Assembly: GCF_014109725.1 (NCBI RefSeq)
Contig: NZ_CP058554.1
Location: 620,001-684,000, forward strand
DNA: 64,000 bases
Source: Comamonas piscis
GTDB taxonomy: Bacteria > Pseudomonadota > Gammaproteobacteria > Burkholderiales > Burkholderiaceae_C
Reading direction: 5' to 3'
Below the pieces are notes generated by a model. That model saw only the letters and a program-made list of their open reading frames with translations. It ran no database searches and was not told the origin of the DNA. The translations under genes and the position numbers were made by a program. Shown here in pieces: positions 61,196 through 64,000 of the stretch; position 1 is the stretch's first letter; every line of letters begins with the position of its first letter.

Positions 61196-63772
61196 TCACA
61201 CATCAATATTCCCCGCCCGCAGTGCATTGTTTTCAATGAAGTGGCGGCGTGGTTCCACCTCGTCGCCCATCAGCATCGTGAAGACGCGGTCGGCTTCGAT
61301 GGCGTCGCCGACCTTGACTTGCAGCAGGCTGCGGACTTCGGGGTCCATCGTGGTTTCCCAGAGCTGGCCGGGGTTCATCTCGCCCAGGCCTTTGTAGCGC
61401 TGGCGGGCGGTGGTGCGTTCGGCTTCGCTGATAAGCCACTGCATGGCTTCGCGGAAGTCGCCCACTTTCTCCATCTTGGCTTTTTCGCCTTCACCGCGGG
61501 TGACCTTGGCGCCGTCGGCGAGCAGGCCGTGGAAGTGCTGGGCTTCGGCTGCGAGTGCAGCGTAGTCCTGGCCTTCGACAAACTCTTGCGTGAGGATGGA
61601 GCTTTTGATGTTGCCGTGGTGGTGGCGGCTGATGCGCAGGATCGGCTTTTCGGTGTGCGGATCGAGCTCACCGCTCACCTCGGCGGGCACGCCGGTGGTG
61701 GTCAGCTCGCGCAGCTTGGCTTCCAGCACCGGGGCGCAGACCATGGCGTCGTCCAGCGAATCGAGGCGGATTTGCACGCCATCGGCAATGGCGCGCAGCG
61801 CTTCGGCGTCCAGGTAGGACGAGAGGCGGTCGATGACGGTTTCAGCCGCCAAATGCATGCCTGCCAGGCGGCCCAGCTCTTCACCATCGATGGTGCGCGG
61901 GTTCGCGCCACCGGTGCTGACGCTGGCGCCTTGCAGGGCTACGCGCAGCAGAAACTGGTTCAGCGCAGGGCCGTCCTTCAGGTACAGCTCTTCCTTGCCG
62001 TTCTTGACCTTGTACAGCGGTGGCTGCGCAATATAGATGTGGCCGGCTTCGACCAGGTCAGGCATCTGGCGGTAGAAGAAGGTCAGCAGCAGGGTGCGGA
62101 TGTGGGCGCCGTCGACGTCCGCATCGGTCATGATGATGATGCGGTGGTAGCGCAGCTTGGCGAGGCTGTAGTCGTCGTTGCTGCTCTTACCAGAATCCTC
62201 GCTCACCTTGCCGATGCCGGTGCCCAGCGCGGTGATCAGGGTGACAATTTCGCTGCTGGAGAGCAGCTTTTCGTAGCGGGCTTTTTCCACGTTCAAGATC
62301 TTGCCGCGCAGCGGCAGGATGGCCTGGAACTTGCGATCACGGCCTTGCTTGGCCGAGCCCCCTGCGGAGTCACCCTCGACAATGTAGATTTCAGACAACG
62401 CCGGGTCTTTTTCCTGGCAATCGGCCAGTTTGCCGGGCAGGCCCATGCCGTCGAGCACGCCTTTGCGGCGGGTCATTTCGCGGGCCTTGCGGGCCGCTTC
62501 ACGGGCGCGGGCGGCATCCACAATCTTGTTGCAGATGATCTTGGCGTCGTTGGGCTTTTCTTCCAAAAACTCAGAGAGCAGCTTGCCGACGATATCCTCA
62601 ACTGGGGCGCGCACTTCGCTGGAGACCAGCTTGTCCTTGGTCTGGCTGCTGAACTTGGGCTCCGGCACCTTGACGCTGAGCACCGCGCAGAGGCCTTCGC
62701 GCATGTCGTCGCCGGTCACTTCGACCTTGGCCTTCTTGGCCAGGTCATGGTCAGCGATGTACTTGCCGATGACGCGGGTCATCGCAGCGCGCAGGCCGGT
62801 CAGGTGGGTGCCACCATCCCGCTGCGGGATGTTGTTGGTGAAGCACAGCACCTGCTCGTTGTAGCCGTCGTTCCACTGCATGGCCACTTCGACACCGATC
62901 TCGGTGCCGGGGATGCCGCCATAGGTTTCTGCCGGGCGCGTGCCCTCGGCATGGAACACGGTGGGGTGCAGCACTTTCTTGGTGCCGTTGATGAACTCGA
63001 CAAAGCCCTGCACGCCGCCGGCGCCGGAGAAGTCGTCTTCCTTGCCGTCACGCTCGTCCTTGAGGCGAATGCGCACGCCGTTGTTCAGGAAGGACAGTTC
63101 GCGCAGGCGCTTGGCCAGGATCTCGTAACGGAACTCGTAGTTTTCCTTGAAGATTTCCTGGTCGGGCAGGAAATGTACTTCGGTTCCGCGCTTCTCGGTC
63201 GCGCCGACGATGCGCATCGGCGAGACTTCCACGCCGCCGATGACCTCGATCAGGCGGTTTTGCACAAAGCCGCGCGAGAAGTCGATCTGGTGGACCTGGC
63301 CTTCGCGGCGCACGATGAGCTTGAGCTTGATAGACAGCGCGTTCACGCAGGACACGCCCACGCCGTGCAGACCGCCCGAGACCTTGTAGCTGTTCTGGTT
63401 GAACTTGCCGCCAGCGTGCAGCTCGGTCAGCGCGATTTCTGCGGCCGAGCGCTTGGGCTCGTGCTTGTCATCCATCTTCACGCCGGTGGGAATGCCTCGG
63501 CCGTTGTCCACTACCGACAGCGAGCCGTCGGCATGGATGGTGACGAGGATGTCGTCGCAGTAGCCGGCCAGCGCTTCGTCGATGGAGTTGTCCACCACTT
63601 CGAACACGAGGTGGTGCAGGCCGGTGCCGTCCGAGGTATCGCCGATGTACATGCCCGGGCGTTTGCGCACAGCCTCCAGGCCTTCCAGGATCTGGATGGC
63701 GCCTTCGCCATAGCCGCCGGCATCGGGGCCTGGCGTGCTGGGAGATTGTTCCGGCTGGTTTTCTGCGGTCAT
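61196..63772 (-). CDS. gyrB: DNA gyrase subunit B
   Basis: 858 residues from ATG at 63772 with AAGG about 7 bp upstream; GTG at 63793 is an alternative giving 7 extra residues. GHKL ATPase domain (residues 15-230, with RPGMYIGDT and GLHGVGVS), transducer domain, TOPRIM with EGDSAGG and DADVDGAHI, and the typical ending NALRAGNIDV. With GyrA it introduces negative supercoils using ATP and is the target of aminocoumarins. It follows dnaN on the minus strand, the conserved order near the origin. Confidence 0.98.
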   Translation of the reverse strand: MTAENQPEQSPSTPGPDAGGYGEGAIQILEGLEAVRKRPGMYIGDTSDGTGLHHLVFEVVDNSIDEALAGYCDDILVTIHADGSLSVVDNGRGIPTGVKMDDKHEPKRSAAEIALTELHAGGKFNQNSYKVSGGLHGVGVSCVNALSIKLKLIVRREGQVHQIDFSRGFVQNRLIEVIGGVEVSPMRIVGATEKRGTEVHFLPDQEIFKENYEFRYEILAKRLRELSFLNNGVRIRLKDERDGKEDDFSGAGGVQGFVEFINGTKKVLHPTVFHAEGTRPAETYGGIPGTEIGVEVAMQWNDGYNEQVLCFTNNIPQRDGGTHLTGLRAAMTRVIGKYIADHDLAKKAKVEVTGDDMREGLCAVLSVKVPEPKFSSQTKDKLVSSEVRAPVEDIVGKLLSEFLEEKPNDAKIICNKIVDAARAREAARKAREMTRRKGVLDGMGLPGKLADCQEKDPALSEIYIVEGDSAGGSAKQGRDRKFQAILPLRGKILNVEKARYEKLLSSSEIVTLITALGTGIGKVSEDSGKSSNDDYSLAKLRYHRIIIMTDADVDGAHIRTLLLTFFYRQMPDLVEAGHIYIAQPPLYKVKNGKEELYLKDGPALNQFLLRVALQGASVSTGGANPRTIDGEELGRLAGMHLAAETVIDRLSSYLDAEALRAIADGVQIRLDSLDDAMVCAPVLEAKLRELTTTGVPAEVSGELDPHTEKPILRISRHHHGNIKSSILTQEFVEGQDYAALAAEAQHFHGLLADGAKVTRGEGEKAKMEKVGDFREAMQWLISEAERTTARQRYKGLGEMNPGQLWETTMDPEVRSLLQVKVGDAIEADRVFTMLMGDEVEPRRHFIENNALRAGNIDV

Positions 63773-63891
63773 GAAGCTGCCTTGGTACTGCACTGGCAGG
63801 GCACGGGGCGCCTGCCATGTCTTTGAATCAAATAAATCTCAGTGGCGCGCTGGTCTGCGGCTGCAGCCAGCGTGCGGGTCGAATCGGTGGT
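63773..63891. other. dnaN-gyrB spacer
   Basis: 119 bp between the dnaN stop and gyrB start. No terminator was seen, so the two genes may be co-transcribed. Confidence 0.6.
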
Positions 63892-64000
63892 TTACATGCG
63901 CATGGGCATGACCACATACTTGAAGCTGTCGTTTTCCGGGTTGGTGATCAGGGCCGAGTTGTTGTTGTCGGCAAAGTCGATGGCAACCATGTCCTGGTTC
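63892..64000 (-). CDS. dnaN: DNA polymerase III beta clamp, 3' end only
   Basis: The visible 35 C-terminal residues read ..MVAIDFADNNNSALITNPEND..YVVMPMRM, the signature end of DnaN (KYVVMPMRL in most). The rest of the gene lies beyond the right edge. DnaN is the sliding clamp of replication. Its place behind gyrB, on the same strand, puts the origin region just to the right of the window. Confidence 0.93.
   Translation of the reverse strand, partial: NQDMVAIDFADNNNSALITNPENDSFKYVVMPMRM

Noticed and set aside
61241..63826. An 861-codon open frame antisense to gyrB
   Set aside because: It is a mirror of strongly biased gyrB codons. The sense strand encodes a clear gyrase B with all motifs.

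Overview
The window is about 64 kb of GC-rich bacterial chromosome. It most likely comes from a betaproteobacterium of the Comamonadaceae, probably Comamonas or a close relative. This rests on the strong G/C third-position bias, the gyrB/dnaN pair at the right edge, a Burkholderiales-type small Trp-rich protein and an lld operon of the expected type. The genus is inferred from general family knowledge; no search was run. The right edge runs into the 3' end of dnaN, followed by gyrB, both on the minus strand. The replication origin and dnaA should therefore lie just beyond the right end.

Layout from left to right. (1) 1-8701: a surface-polysaccharide (LPS O-antigen or common-antigen) cluster with glycosyltransferases, a methyltransferase, a flippase-like membrane protein, a large uncharacterised membrane protein, and gmd plus an rmd-like reductase for a GDP-6-deoxyhexose such as GDP-D-rhamnose. 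(2) 8735-13791: a zinc-starvation regulon with a COG0523/CobW GTPase, zur, two small unknown genes and znuCBA, with two perfect palindromic Zur boxes. (3) 14336-15459: a type IV pilin fused out of frame to the C-terminal end of a PilY1 gene, a deletion scar. (4) 15553-18314: a two-component system of the NarX/LuxR type. (5) 18811-24327: a lactate operon, lldP-lldR-lldD-dld, with two LldR-type operators upstream. (6) 24363-28112: a LysR regulator, a CitMHS transporter and small proteins.

(7) 29224-37119: two convergent genes for secreted proteins with CTERM-like C-termini. One has 1773 residues and six repeats with an exact 630-bp higher-order period. Between the genes lies a non-coding region with three copies of a roughly 180-285 bp repeat. 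(8) 37917-44395: an aldo/keto reductase, then an operon reading LysR, TauA/B/C-like ABC importer, FAD amine oxidoreductase, RidA. (9) 44632-46326: an SDR and a divergent LysR gene. (10) 46490-50359: a low-GC patch of small unknown membrane proteins, then small conserved hypotheticals. (11) 50700-57082: a Fur-controlled siderophore uptake operon, fecI-fecR-TonB receptor-DUF3649-PepSY-DUF3325. (12) 57250-60680: a decaying region with a broken unknown operon and an IS30-family pseudogene. (13) 61196-64000: gyrB and dnaN.

Two 161-bp copies of an IS5-like MITE, about 99% identical and flanked by CTAG, sit just downstream of the DUF3325 gene and of gyrB. A third diverged relative lies near 37.7 kb. 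Membrane transport (lactate, tricarboxylate, zinc, siderophore, sulfonate or amine) and surface structures dominate the window. No tRNA, rRNA or CRISPR array was seen.
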